64,000 nucleotides of DNA from an uncultured Lactobacillus sp. (GCA_910587695.1 CAJUNC010000003.1:62001-126000), one strand, 5' to 3'; positions 1 to 8,586 are shown, numbered from the stretch's first letter. A program made the numbers and translations. The notes: a model not told the origin generated them from the sequence alone.

Positions 1-324
1 AGAGGAATCAGTGAGATAGAAACTGATAGCGAAATATTAGATGGAATCTTTTTTGTACTAGATATGTTTTCGACTGCAGCTGATGCTTTTAGCAATGAAA
101 AGCCAAAAATATACTATGAATTTTCTCACTGGTCAAGATATTATGTTGAATCTAAAAATGGAGTTGTTTGTAAAAAGGTCCCATATGTGTGGATAACTAC
201 ATATCAAAATGAAACTTATAGATTTCATGATGAAAGAAATGTTGGCTTAGAAGATTTAAGAACACAGATAGACAGTTATAATGTGCAAAAAATTATAAAA
301 GAATTAGATGTGTATCTGAATTAA
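1..324 (+). CDS. Hypothetical protein, 5' end outside window
   Basis: The reading frame is open from the first base and ends at TAA 322-324. The ATG at 64 is probably internal, because the frame upstream of it is open and no ribosome binding site precedes it. The visible 107 residues are soluble, rich in aromatic and charged residues (a YYEFSHWSRYY segment), with no membrane segment and no motif I recognise. It is followed by an AT-rich gap and then the dynamin-like gene pair, so it may be the last gene of an upstream accessory operon. Function unknown. The CDS is well supported by length and composition, but its start cannot be seen. Confidence 0.6.
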   Translation, partial: RGISEIETDSEILDGIFFVLDMFSTAADAFSNEKPKIYYEFSHWSRYYVESKNGVVCKKVPYVWITTYQNETYRFHDERNVGLEDLRTQIDSYNVQKIIKELDVYLN

Positions 325-532
325 ATTTGAAAAATACGTTAAAGCAGATAGAGTTAGGTAAACTGTTTTTTATTTGGTGACACCTATTGTCTATATGAGA
401 TTGGATAATATGAAGTAATCATTGGGTATGCATATATACTAGGATCACTGGTTAAAATCGTGCGTGCAACAATGACGGTAGTTGGTGTAAAAAACGCAGT
501 GATGCCGGGAAATCAAGAAAGTAGGTATGTAA

Positions 533-631
533 ATGCTAGATGAAATATTCCAAAAAATATATGTAGTGGCAGAGAAAGTTTATAACTATATGTACGAAAT
601 TTTAGGCGATCCAGCAGGTTGGTTTGATTGA
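533..631 (+). CDS. Putative 32-residue micropeptide
   Basis: A short ORF starts at ATG 533 with an AGGT-containing ribosome binding site about 8 bases upstream, and ends at TGA 631. The peptide begins MLDEIFQKIY and is aromatic-rich and amphipathic, with a DPAGWFD end. A hairpin with a T-rich tail follows directly, so the unit looks like a self-contained small gene. It resembles the CRISPR-linked micropeptides further on in size, acidity and terminator placement, but not in sequence. Function unknown; it could be a small toxin or bacteriocin-like peptide, or a chance ORF. Confidence 0.4.
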   Translation: MLDEIFQKIYVVAEKVYNYMYEILGDPAGWFD

Positions 632-638
632 TCGTAGT

Positions 639-670
639 TAGCTCGGTTCTTGGGAATCGGGCTATTTTTA
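639..670 (+). terminator. Terminator after the 533 micropeptide
   Basis: An inverted repeat TAGCTCGGTTC / GAATCGGGCTA (with G-T pairs) is followed by a T-rich tail. It sits directly downstream of the stop at 631. Confidence 0.6.
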
Positions 671-698
671 GTGTTAAATAAAAAAACTATTTTTGGGA

Positions 699-704
699 TA
701 TAAT
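699..704 (+). promoter_or_regulatory. Probable -10 box for the dynamin-like operon
   Basis: TATAAT at 699-704 lies about 43 bases before the chosen ATG at 747. A longer in-frame ATG at 693 would lie upstream of this promoter, which argues for the 747 start. The -35 region is weak. Confidence 0.45.
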
Positions 705-746
705 CATAGTATATTAATAACTATTTGTAGATGTGAGGTTATAGGA

Positions 747-2891
747 ATGATAGGTAGCTATAGTTCTAAATCAAGATTGGAATCAGCTTTAAAAGAAAGT
801 AGACGCTACGGCAGAGATGGGCATCTTGAAGCTGAAAAATCAATTAAACTGCTAAGAAATGTAATTAAAAAATCAGTGGAGGAATTAGACAAAGACATTT
901 CAAAATTGGAGAAGAGTAATTATAAAAATAATGACGTATCTAAAAACCTAGAAGAACAACTTAATAAAATTAAGCGAGAGTTTGAATTAATTCCAGATAA
1001 ATTACAAAAAGATATATTTAGTTTATCAGAAAACGTTTTTTCTATTACACTTTTTGGAAGAACAATGGTAGGAAAATCAACTTTGATGGAAATTTTAACA
1101 CATGGGGATGGAAAAAGCATTGGTAAAGGGTCACAAAGAACTACACGGGATATAAGAGAATATAGATATAAAGATACAGGCATGAAGATAACAGATGTAC
1201 CAGGAATTGCAGCATTTGAAGGGAAAGTAGATGAGGAAACAGCATATAAAGCTGCTGAAAAAAGCGATTTAGTACTTTTTTTGATAAGTGATGATGCTCC
1301 TCAAGATGCTGAAGCAAAATGTTTAAAAAAAATAATTGAATTAGGGAAACCAGTTATTTGTCTGATGAATGTACGAGCAAATCTAGATATAAATACTAAT
1401 ATGAGCCTCTTTAAAAGAGACATACGCTCTAAAATGATAGAGGGTCTAGATAGACTTAACGAAATAAAGGAACAATTTTGGGAATACGGCAAAAAATATG
1501 GACAAAATTGGAGACGAATCCCGTTTGTCTACGTTCATTTAAAATCGGCTTTTGCAGCACAGCAACCTGAGTTTGCAGAATATAAGGAACTTCTTGAAGA
1601 ATTATCAATGTTTGATAGGGTGGAAAAGTTGATTGAAAGTGAAGTTATAAAAAACGGACCCTTTTATAAAAATAAAGCTTTCTTAGATCTACCATCATAT
1701 AAACTGTTAGAGGTATCTAAAACATTACTTGAACAAAGTGCAATGAATGGCGAACAGGGGAGAACTTTAATTTCAAAAAGAAGAAAATTTTCGAAGAGTA
1801 TCAAGCAATTTAAAGATTCAAGTCATAAAAAGATAGATTTATTTACTACAAGAATGACGAATGAATTAAAAAAGGAAGTAGCAGATTTTGCTGAAATACA
1901 CTACGATGATACTAATGCTAGTCAGGAATGGAAACGAGTTTATGAGGAATATGAGTTAGATAAAAAGGCACATCAATTGCTTATTGAAATAGGTGATGAA
2001 TGTAGGAGTCAAATAAATGAAATTAGGCGTGAAATTAATGCAGAGTTGAAATTTACACATAGATTCATGAAAGATAGATCACTAGATATGGAAAATATTC
2101 CTGACTTTGGAAGAATGTTTAGATGGGCAAATACAATAATTTCGGCAGGTATAGCTATAGCAGGTTTTTTCACTGCTGGAGTAGGCGCAGCAATTATAAG
2201 TGCCGGAGTCAGTATCTTGGGATTCTTTGGGATTGAAATTTTTGATGATAGGGAGGAAAAAATCCGGGATGCTCGGGAAAAATTGGAAAAGAAGTTGGAA
2301 GAAAATATTGAAAGGACAATGTCTAAGATAAATAAAAATATGAAATTTACCATCGATAAAAGGTTAGTAAAGGGGCAATTAAATAGAGCCCTTTGGACTT
2401 TAGATAAAGTTGTTGATACGTTTTTTAGTTTATCAGAAACACAACAAAGTTTAGCTGAAGAATTGAATGGTGAATTGTTACGAATAAATAAGATGGTAGT
2501 TGAAAAAGGACTTAATTATTTGGAAATTGATGTGGAAATAGGTAGGATAGATAAAGTTGCTAGAGAGCCAGGTGTTGCACTTATGTTTGTATTGAAGGAT
2601 GGAACGCGCTTACCTAGTAACGTAAAGAAAGATTTAGGGAATTTAATGAAAGAGAGTGTATGGTTTTCCTTTAAGAAGGATAAAGTATACTCAACTCTCC
2701 TACAGATTCTTGGTAAGGGAATCAATAGACAAGATGTTCGTCTAGAATCAATTAAGGGTGTAGAACGAATTGTTCATATCTCTAATTATGACCAACTTGA
2801 TGCTCAGCAACAGAGTAGAATCATTTTAGCGCAACAATTGACTAATTTAGTCTTTATGAAAGAAGAGGAGAAGAAAAATGGACGTAAATAA
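747..2891 (+). CDS. Dynamin-like GTPase, first of a pair
   Basis: A large GTPase of the bacterial dynamin-like family, 714 residues from ATG 747. GAGGT lies 7 bases upstream, and the in-frame ATG at 693 lies upstream of the TATAAT box. An N-terminal coiled helical region is followed by a P-loop, GRTMVGKST, near residue 104 and a DVPG switch motif near 150. The G4 motif is poor (NVRAN instead of NKxD). A long glycine/alanine-rich hydrophobic stretch near residues 455-495 could be a membrane-inserting paddle. Bacterial dynamin-like proteins remodel or seal membranes, and paired ones are known in anti-phage systems such as Eleos (LeoA/LeoBC). It overlaps the next GTPase gene by 14 bases, so the two are probably co-translated. 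A defence role is inferred from family and from the CRISPR locus next door. Confidence 0.8.
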   Translation: MIGSYSSKSRLESALKESRRYGRDGHLEAEKSIKLLRNVIKKSVEELDKDISKLEKSNYKNNDVSKNLEEQLNKIKREFELIPDKLQKDIFSLSENVFSITLFGRTMVGKSTLMEILTHGDGKSIGKGSQRTTRDIREYRYKDTGMKITDVPGIAAFEGKVDEETAYKAAEKSDLVLFLISDDAPQDAEAKCLKKIIELGKPVICLMNVRANLDINTNMSLFKRDIRSKMIEGLDRLNEIKEQFWEYGKKYGQNWRRIPFVYVHLKSAFAAQQPEFAEYKELLEELSMFDRVEKLIESEVIKNGPFYKNKAFLDLPSYKLLEVSKTLLEQSAMNGEQGRTLISKRRKFSKSIKQFKDSSHKKIDLFTTRMTNELKKEVADFAEIHYDDTNASQEWKRVYEEYELDKKAHQLLIEIGDECRSQINEIRREINAELKFTHRFMKDRSLDMENIPDFGRMFRWANTIISAGIAIAGFFTAGVGAAIISAGVSILGFFGIEIFDDREEKIRDAREKLEKKLEENIERTMSKINKNMKFTIDKRLVKGQLNRALWTLDKVVDTFFSLSETQQSLAEELNGELLRINKMVVEKGLNYLEIDVEIGRIDKVAREPGVALMFVLKDGTRLPSNVKKDLGNLMKESVWFSFKKDKVYSTLLQILGKGINRQDVRLESIKGVERIVHISNYDQLDAQQQSRIILAQQLTNLVFMKEEEKKNGRK

Positions 2892-4587
2892 AATTCAGTT
2901 AGATATTTGGCTAAAAAAAATAAAGGACATCCTTGAAGAGAGCAGATGCGTACTGCAAGAAGTTAAATATAGTAAAGTTGCAGATTTACCACAATCGGTG
3001 TCAGACAGTGAGGGAAAATCAATCAGCATTGTTTTTGCGGGACAGTATAGTGCAGGAAAATCATCTATCTTAAAAACACTAACAGGTATGGATGACATTA
3101 AAATAGGTGCTGCAATAACGACACAAACGGTCAGAGAATTTGACTGGAATGGTATAAAAATCATAGATACTCCAGGAATAAAAAATGGAATAAATATGGA
3201 TCATGATGAAATTGCATATAAAGCTATAAATGAGGCTGACATGCTGATTTACGTAGTTACAGAGAATTTATTCGATAACTATATTGCAGAAGATTTTAGA
3301 AGATTGTTAATAGATCATAATAAGGCAAAGGAAATGATGCTATTTGTTAACAAGATGGGAAATAATGGTAATTCTGTAGAGATTCGTAAAATTAAAGAAA
3401 ATGATTTAAAACGCGTGATGCATCCATATGAAAATGCTGTGAAGATAGTGTTTATTGATGCTAAAGATTATCTAGATAGTGTTAGTTTAGGAAATGAAGC
3501 GGACGATGAGGAGATAAAGAAAGCTTTATATGAGCGAAGTAACTATGCAGGAATGGTGAGAGCAGTTAATGAATTTGTACATGAAAAGGGAATGACAGCT
3601 AAATTAACTACTCCATTACAACAGGTAAGTTATGCTTTAGAAGACGCAATCGTTGAGCTTAATAAAGAAATCGGAAATCCGGGAATTGAGATGCTCATTG
3701 AGAAAATGCGTCAAGAGAAAAAAACTTTGGACGATAATCGGCGTGAAGTTGAAAGTGACATAAATTTGATTATAGCTGAACACAGTTCTCAAATACGTGA
3801 TTTAGGTAGACAGGTATCTGATGCTGTTTCTAAAGCTACTAGTGAGGGGGATGTTAAGCAAATTGTAGATACTGCGTATGATAAAGTAGATACAATTTCT
3901 GACGACTGTGGTAAATGTATTGAAGAAAAATTTAGCAAAGGAATTACTGAACTTGGAAAGTCACTTGAAAGTTTAGAAAATAATCCTAATTTTAAACGTA
4001 TAGAGTTAAGCTTAACTGAAAATGGCGAAGATTCTCCGATAGTCAGATATATTTTAAAAGAGAATTTAATATCAAATATTGGGACAAGGCTAGCGGAAAA
4101 TACTGTTAATAAAAATAATATAGCAACGGGTTTAGAAACTTTTTCGGGAAGTGAAGTTCATGATGTGATTATAAAGCTAGGTGGAAAGTTGGGTAAAAAG
4201 TTTAAGCCATGGGAAGCTGTAAAGTTGACGAAAAAAATAAATTATTTAGCAAAGGGGCTTACTATAGCTAGTGTAATATTTTCTGTTGCTCTTCAAATTA
4301 AGGATGATGTTGATAGGGAAAATGCAGAACAAGAGATGCGAGAAAATCGTAGAAAAATTCGCACAACCTTTAATGAAGTGGCTAATGAAATGGAAACTTA
4401 TTTTAAAAATACTGTAAAAAATGAAATTACGGATAGTTATCTGACAAGTATTCGAAGTATTGATGAAAATATTGAGGAAATACTTCGTTTAGAAGGAAAC
4501 AAGAAAATCGAAGTAGATCGTTTAAAGAGAGAGAATCAAGCTTGTAAAAATTTGATCAGTGAAATTCAAGAATATGCTGTTGAATAA
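2878..4587 (+). CDS. Dynamin-like GTPase, second of a pair
   Basis: A 569-residue GTPase whose ATG at 2878 lies inside the end of the previous gene, with GAGGAGAAG just upstream. The P-loop GQYSAGKSS is near residue 60, DTPG near residue 98 and an NKMG motif near 160, so this partner keeps a more complete GTP-binding site than the first. The middle is charged and helical. A hydrophobic stretch (LTIASVIFSVAL) near residue 460 may touch the membrane, followed by a C-terminal coiled region. The two proteins are presumed to act together at the membrane, as in described bacterial dynamin pairs. A terminator hairpin follows at 4631. Exact subfamily not determined. Confidence 0.8.
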   Translation: MDVNKIQLDIWLKKIKDILEESRCVLQEVKYSKVADLPQSVSDSEGKSISIVFAGQYSAGKSSILKTLTGMDDIKIGAAITTQTVREFDWNGIKIIDTPGIKNGINMDHDEIAYKAINEADMLIYVVTENLFDNYIAEDFRRLLIDHNKAKEMMLFVNKMGNNGNSVEIRKIKENDLKRVMHPYENAVKIVFIDAKDYLDSVSLGNEADDEEIKKALYERSNYAGMVRAVNEFVHEKGMTAKLTTPLQQVSYALEDAIVELNKEIGNPGIEMLIEKMRQEKKTLDDNRREVESDINLIIAEHSSQIRDLGRQVSDAVSKATSEGDVKQIVDTAYDKVDTISDDCGKCIEEKFSKGITELGKSLESLENNPNFKRIELSLTENGEDSPIVRYILKENLISNIGTRLAENTVNKNNIATGLETFSGSEVHDVIIKLGGKLGKKFKPWEAVKLTKKINYLAKGLTIASVIFSVALQIKDDVDRENAEQEMRENRRKIRTTFNEVANEMETYFKNTVKNEITDSYLTSIRSIDENIEEILRLEGNKKIEVDRLKRENQACKNLISEIQEYAVE

Positions 4588-4630
4588 AATGCTTCTACCA
4601 GCGTTACTGCTGAAAATCTATTTGTAATGT

Positions 4631-4675
4631 AAAATAGCTTATTGTTCCTGAATTAGGGATGGTAGGCTATTTTTA
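4631..4675 (+). terminator. Terminator of the dynamin-like operon
   Basis: AAAATAGCTTA pairs with TAGGCTATTTT around a loop and is followed by a T-rich tail, 44 bases after the second GTPase gene. Confidence 0.65.
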
Positions 4676-4722
4676 TATTTCTAGACGAAAGAGGAATCTA
4701 GCTATTTTTAGAGATGATATGC

Positions 4723-4871
4723 TATAATTATTCAAGATAAGCTTGTGAATGTAGTGTACGAATTTTTGTTAAAAAGTTAACAATTTGGTTCTTGTTCTAG
4801 GTGAGTTTTGTTAAGTTTTTAACAGCGGAAAAACTCTATAATCCTTGATAGTATTGGGGTTAAAAAACTAA
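4723..4871 (+). promoter_or_regulatory. CRISPR leader and promoter of array A
   Basis: TATAAT at 4723-4728 is followed by GTTAAAAAGTTAAC near 4769 and an inverted counterpart GTTAAGTTTTTAAC near 4810, then about 45 bases to the first repeat. The same order and spacing recur before arrays B, C and D, which identifies this as the shared leader. In this position the motif pair is likely to guide Cas1-Cas2 integration (inference). Confidence 0.7.
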
Positions 4872-4976
4872 GAATACCTAATACTCCGATTTTAAAGGAG
4901 ACGGAAACGTTGTGTTTGTCAACCATAAAATGTTATCAAGTAATACCTAATACTCCGATTTGAAGCAGACACGATA
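4872..4976 (+). CRISPR. CRISPR array A, one spacer, end degenerate
   Basis: One 37-base repeat at 4872-4908 has one base more than the array C consensus. It is followed by a 32-base spacer (4909-4940) and a second repeat at 4941-4976 whose 3' part is corrupted (GCAGACACGATA in place of GGAGACGGAAAC). Loss of the 3' handle is expected for a terminal repeat. The leader is intact, so the spacer could still be expressed. Confidence 0.75.
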
Positions 4977-5217
4977 TTACGACTCAATAAAAGATGCCTA
5001 TTTGGTGGAAAAATAATGTTAATATAAATTGTATTGATGAAGGAACTAAGAGCTATTTTGTTATGAATTTTGTCCTCAAACCTGCCTAAGGTACTTAATA
5101 TTTTTGTGTTGCATGGCAAGTTTAAGGCCGAAAAATTCTTGTGTAATATGCATGAAATTAATGTTTTTAGCGTATAGGAATTTGAAATCTATCTCCGACG
5201 TAAGGAGATGACATAAC
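4977..5217 (+). repeat. Noncoding block shared with array B, ending in a second-type repeat
   Basis: About 200 bases with no convincing ORF closely match 8225-8403 between the repeats of array B. Shared landmarks are TTTTGTCCTCAAAC, GTGTTGCATGGCAAGTTTAA and ATTCTTGTGTAATATG. Each copy ends in a repeat-like sequence of another type, here at 5178-5217, containing CTATCTCCGACGTAAGGAGA. The palindromic CTCC...GGAG core resembles the main CRISPR repeat, so the block may be a second leader plus repeat or a structured RNA. Function unknown. Confidence 0.55.
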
Positions 5218-5226
5218 CCCTAACAG

Positions 5227-5396
5227 CAGACGATAACATGTTAAGATGGTATACTATCTTTTTTGCTCTGATATAGAAAGATAATAGAATTTAACTATAA
5301 GGAAGAATTCTAAAAAATTATTGGTAAATGTATTGGTTATTAGTATGTAACAACCTATTTTTCCCTAATGGAGGGGGAGGTAGGTTGTTTTTATAT
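5227..5396 (+). pseudogene. Decayed CRISPR-linked micropeptide module (copy 0)
   Basis: A CAGACG / 17 bases / TATACT promoter (5227-5255), a 5' UTR related to the intact copies (GAATTTAACTATAAGG) and a terminal hairpin (5347-5396) match the modules at 7640, 8587 and 10163. The Shine-Dalgarno and start codon have been deleted: CTATAAGG runs straight into AAGAATTCTAAAA, which corresponds to the coding start of the other copies. No peptide can be made, so this is a relic. Confidence 0.6.
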
Positions 5397-5455
5397 GTTT
5401 CAAATATGATTTTTGTTATAATTAGCATGCACTTAAGTGACTTAGGGGTGATTTC

Positions 5456-6193
5456 TTGAAAAAAATTTTATTGACGTGTGATACTAGTAAAAAATATAGT
5501 TATGATTTAGCACCTAAACTTCATGGATGGTTAATGGAACATATGAATTCTGAAATGGCAGAATATTTTCATATATCTCAAGTGAATCCATACTCATTAA
5601 GAGTTCTACCAAAAAAGAATATGGTTTTGTTAGATATTTCTATACTAGATGAATCTGTAGAAAAAGTATTTGATGAAATTTTATTAGATAATTCGTTAGA
5701 AAAGATAGTTTTAGGTAATAATTCTGAAATTACCTTAAAGATTACAAACAGAGAAGTTACTGTTTTATCTACCAAACAGCTGGCTGATATTTTTTATGTA
5801 AATGAACCTAGACGAGAAATGCAGATCAATTTTTTGACTGCAACGGGTTTTAAGGTAAAAGGAGAGCAGGTTTATTTACCAGATATACTATTAATTTTTC
5901 AGAATTTAATGTTGCGATATGCAACGATTTTTGAGGGTAGTAATAAAATTGATAAGGAGTTATTGCAAGAAATAGCTAACAAAACAAAAATTGTAAGTTT
6001 TTCGATTCAATCGAGCTATTATCCGATTCATGGTAGATATATTCCAGGCTTTATCGGTAAAATAAAAATTCGTTGCAACGGATCAAAGACGCTGATCAGT
6101 TATCTCAACATGTTGTTATGTTTTGCTGAATATAGTGGCATTGGAATCAAAACCAGTATGGGTATGGGTGCAGTAAATATATTACTTAAATAG
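5456..6193 (+). CDS. cas6: CRISPR endoribonuclease Cas6
   Basis: Cas6 cuts the CRISPR transcript inside each repeat and leaves the 8-base 5' handle used by type III complexes. The 245-residue protein has the length and two-ferredoxin layout expected of the family, and ends in the signature glycine-rich loop GIGIKTSMGMGAV near residue 230. Several histidines (for example near residue 23) could serve catalysis, but I cannot assign the active site. It starts at TTG 5456 with GGGGTGA 6 bases upstream and a TATAAT at 5416-5421. It precedes a csm6 gene by 14 bases, so the two form an operon apart from the csm1-csm5 genes. Confidence 0.85.
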   Translation: MKKILLTCDTSKKYSYDLAPKLHGWLMEHMNSEMAEYFHISQVNPYSLRVLPKKNMVLLDISILDESVEKVFDEILLDNSLEKIVLGNNSEITLKITNREVTVLSTKQLADIFYVNEPRREMQINFLTATGFKVKGEQVYLPDILLIFQNLMLRYATIFEGSNKIDKELLQEIANKTKIVSFSIQSSYYPIHGRYIPGFIGKIKIRCNGSKTLISYLNMLLCFAEYSGIGIKTSMGMGAVNILLK

Positions 6194-6207
6194 GGAGTGT
6201 AACAATT

Positions 6208-7530
6208 ATGACAACTTTAATTTCTTGTGTTGGGGATACAGATCCGATCCGTGAGAATCATGATGGACCGTTATTGCACATTGCTAGAGTAATGAAACCA
6301 GATAAAATATTGATGATTCATTCAGAAAGATCGATCAAAAAACATGATAATATGGTTACAGCCTTGAATTCGATTTCAGGATATACACCACGTATAGAAG
6401 TGTCTGAACGAATAATTAAGGATACGGAAGTTTATATCTTTGATAAGGTTTTTAATATTTTAGAGGAGTTGTTACATAAGTACGAACAGACCGAAGATGA
6501 AATTTTTTTAAATCTTTCTAGTGCTACCCCGCAAGTAAAATCAGCTATGTTTACCTTGAACAGATTAGCTGGACTAAATGTGAGAGCTTTTCAAGTAACT
6601 ACACCTAAAAGAGGCTCAAATGAAGGTGAAAGTCATTCTAATGATGAACCGATAGAGTTGTTGATTGCGAGGAATTTAGATAATACTCCTAATTTTGAAA
6701 ATCGAGTTATTGAAGATAGTGGTCGAAAATTACTTTTGGCTTTGAAAAAGAAAACATATCGTGATTTATTGATAAATTATGGCTATGAAGCATTGTATGG
6801 TTTAATAAGTAAAGACACAGAGTTGAAAAAATCTAATAGAGGAAAACTAAAAATAAATTTAGAAGGTGTAGTTCAATCTGTAAAAACACAGAAGTTATTG
6901 CCAGATGTCGCAAATTTAAGTATTGCTGATGAACAGAAAAAATTATTGAATGCATGGCTACTTCTAAATCTTCAGGCTAAACGCGGGATGGTAGGGGAAT
7001 ATTTGATTCGTTTAAAAAATATTGCTGAATATAGCGCTGAATTATATCTCCAAAAAAATTATCCTAATACGATCAAATTTGAAGATGGGAAACCCTATTT
7101 AGTAGAGCCAGAAGGTGAATTGGCAGATTACTTGAATAAATGTTTAGAAGCTGATGGTAGGCATGTAGCTAATTTTGAATATGCTTATCTAAATTTGAAC
7201 TACTATAAAGATATCGTTAGGTATTATGATGAAAATGATCCTTTGGGTGAGGTTTTAGAAAAAATAAAGGGAATGTCTAAACAACGGAATAAATTTGCCC
7301 ATGGATTAGAGGAATTTGACAAACTTAGAAATAATTCAATATTTAAGTATACCAATCAAACATTTGAGATGGTAAAGAGTAGTATTGATTTAAGCGATGA
7401 AGAATGGGCTAAGTTTGCAGATTTAGAGAAAAAAGTAAAGATGCATAATGGTAAAACTGAGTATTTAAAGACTATCTACGAATCGTATTTCGATCGTTTG
7501 AATGAAAAGCTACTTGAATTCTTGAAATAA
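6208..7530 (+). CDS. csm6: Csm6, CARF-HEPN ribonuclease (first copy)
   Basis: Csm6 is a single-strand RNase activated by the cyclic oligoadenylate that Cas10 makes when the type III complex binds target RNA. The N-terminal CARF domain begins with SCVGDTDPIRENHDG and has the NLSSATPQVKSAM loop near residue 110. The C-terminal HEPN domain carries RNKFAH (Arg360, His365), the R-x4-H catalytic motif. Length 440 residues. ATG 6208 has GGGAG 10 bases upstream and lies 14 bases after cas6. It is separated from the effector operon by arrays B and C. A second, longer csm6 lies at 17063-18589 on the other strand. Both seem intact. Confidence 0.9.
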   Translation: MTTLISCVGDTDPIRENHDGPLLHIARVMKPDKILMIHSERSIKKHDNMVTALNSISGYTPRIEVSERIIKDTEVYIFDKVFNILEELLHKYEQTEDEIFLNLSSATPQVKSAMFTLNRLAGLNVRAFQVTTPKRGSNEGESHSNDEPIELLIARNLDNTPNFENRVIEDSGRKLLLALKKKTYRDLLINYGYEALYGLISKDTELKKSNRGKLKINLEGVVQSVKTQKLLPDVANLSIADEQKKLLNAWLLLNLQAKRGMVGEYLIRLKNIAEYSAELYLQKNYPNTIKFEDGKPYLVEPEGELADYLNKCLEADGRHVANFEYAYLNLNYYKDIVRYYDENDPLGEVLEKIKGMSKQRNKFAHGLEEFDKLRNNSIFKYTNQTFEMVKSSIDLSDEEWAKFADLEKKVKMHNGKTEYLKTIYESYFDRLNEKLLEFLK

Positions 7531-7558
7531 TTTAATAATCTGTACTTAATATTTAAAG

Positions 7559-7600
7559 GATAATACCTAATGTTATAAAATTAAGTAAGACGGATTGTGA
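7559..7600 (+). repeat. Decayed CRISPR repeat upstream of micropeptide 1
   Basis: GGATAATACCTAAT followed about 18 bases later by AGACGGA matches the two ends of the array C repeat, but the middle has diverged. It shows that the micropeptide at 7723 also lies downstream of former CRISPR sequence. Confidence 0.4.
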
Positions 7601-7639
7601 ATATATCAAGAAAGATGAGATTCATTTTATAAAAAATAG

Positions 7640-7668
7640 TAGACAATAAAAAATAGTGGTGATATAAT
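7640..7668 (+). promoter_or_regulatory. Promoter of micropeptide 1
   Basis: TAGACA (7640-7645), 17 bases, TATAAT (7663-7668). The same boxes and spacing occur in the copies at 8587 and 10163, and the 5' UTR after each is conserved, including CTATAAGGGGTGAT as ribosome binding site. Confidence 0.7.
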
Positions 7669-7722
7669 AATTCCCAGCCCTAATAGGAGGATAATAGAAT
7701 CTAACTATAAGGGGTGATATAA

Positions 7723-7821
7723 ATGGGAGAAATTCTAGGTTTGATTGCACGTGAAGCAGCAGTTGCTGTGGCCGTTGTAGTTGTTCAAGAGGTTCTTGAA
7801 TCTCTTACTGAGGAAGCTTAG
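7723..7821 (+). CDS. CRISPR-linked micropeptide 1 (32 residues)
   Basis: ATG 7723 follows a strong AAGGGGTGAT site and the ORF ends at TAG 7821. The peptide starts MGEILGLIAREAA, continues with an alanine/valine-rich hydrophobic stretch and ends with acidic residues. It shares EIL..I.RE with the 25-residue peptides at 8672 and 10248, the same promoter and 5' UTR, and a terminator just downstream. It lies between csm6 and array B. It is long enough and hydrophobic enough to cross or coat a membrane. I do not recognise the family. A toxin, addiction peptide or signalling peptide is possible. Translation is inferred from the ribosome binding site and the conservation among copies. Confidence 0.6.
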   Translation: MGEILGLIAREAAVAVAVVVVQEVLESLTEEA

Positions 7822-7835
7822 TTTTTATTTCATTA

Positions 7836-7872
7836 AGGGACTGTGGTATTTTTGTATATCACAGTCCTTTTA
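7836..7872 (+). terminator. Terminator of micropeptide 1
   Basis: A near-perfect stem, GGACTGTG / CACAGTCC, is followed by a T-rich tail, 15 bases after the stop codon. Confidence 0.75.
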
Positions 7873-7982
7873 CATATATAGAGTCACTCATGTTTTTTTA
7901 TTATATGATAGTTAGTACAAAAAGATTCTATTGCAGTTAATTATGAGATAGCAGAATATGGTTATTTTTGGAGATACTATGT

Positions 7983-8138
7983 TATACTGACCAAGATAAT
8001 ATTAAGTTAAGCGGATTTCAAACTTGTATTAAAAAACTAACAACTTTAGTATCTAAATAAGTAATTTTTGTTAAAGTTTTAGCACTATAAAATTGCTGTA
8101 TTTTTTGATATAACTAGGGCTTGAAAACAAAAGAAAGT
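7983..8138 (+). promoter_or_regulatory. CRISPR leader of array B (diverged)
   Basis: TATACT at 7983-7988, then AAAAAACTAACAAC near 8032 and TTGTTAAAGTTTTAGC near 8078, reproduce the leader layout of arrays A and C with mutations in the palindromes. Confidence 0.55.
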
Positions 8139-8557
8139 AAAACTAATACTCCGATTTAGCACCAGCCTGATAAGGATAAATACTCATCGCGAAAACTTAA
8201 TACTCCAGTTTGAAGTGGACATCATGTCACGCCTCAATAAACAGGTGCTTACTTGGAAAAATATGTTAATATAAATGGAGGGACTTAAGAGATATTTTGT
8301 CCTCAAACTTGTCTAGGGTACTTAATGTTTTTGTGTTGCATGGCAAGTTTAAGGTCAAGAAATTCTTGTGTAATATGTATGAAATTAATGCTTTTAGCGT
8401 ATAGTATTTGAAACCTATCTCCGACAAGAGGAGACGAAAACAAACAATACTGTTTTACCTTGGTTATCAAGCCATTTGAAACCTATCTCCGCCGTAAGGA
8501 GATGAATGCGTCATGCTGATAGAAAAACTAATACTCCGATTTAAAGGGGATAAAAAG
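8139..8557 (+). CRISPR. CRISPR array B, decayed and composite
   Basis: Main-type repeat remnants lie at about 8139-8157 (5' half only), 8193-8220 (mutated) and 8524-8557 (terminal type, 3' end GGGGATAAAAAG). Between the last two lies the noncoding block shared with locus A (8225-8403). Two second-type repeats follow, at about 8404-8441 and 8472-8509, containing CCTATCTCCG and about 30 bases apart, so one spacer-like unit is preserved. It seems to be a former array disrupted by deletion and insertion of a second leader-repeat unit. Processing by Cas6 is uncertain. Confidence 0.6.
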
Positions 8558-8586
8558 AATTATTGATTGAAAAAATAAAAAAACAG

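Noticed and set aside
8225..8403. tracrRNA, because of the type II-like Cas1-Cas2
   Set aside because: No segment complementary to either repeat type was seen, there is no cas9, and the block ends in a repeat like a leader does.
8442..8471. A crRNA-like antitoxin aimed at the micropeptide promoter or 5' UTR
   Set aside because: I compared the spacer-like segment with the micropeptide promoters and 5' UTRs by eye and found no convincing complementarity. It remains open to computation but is not claimed.
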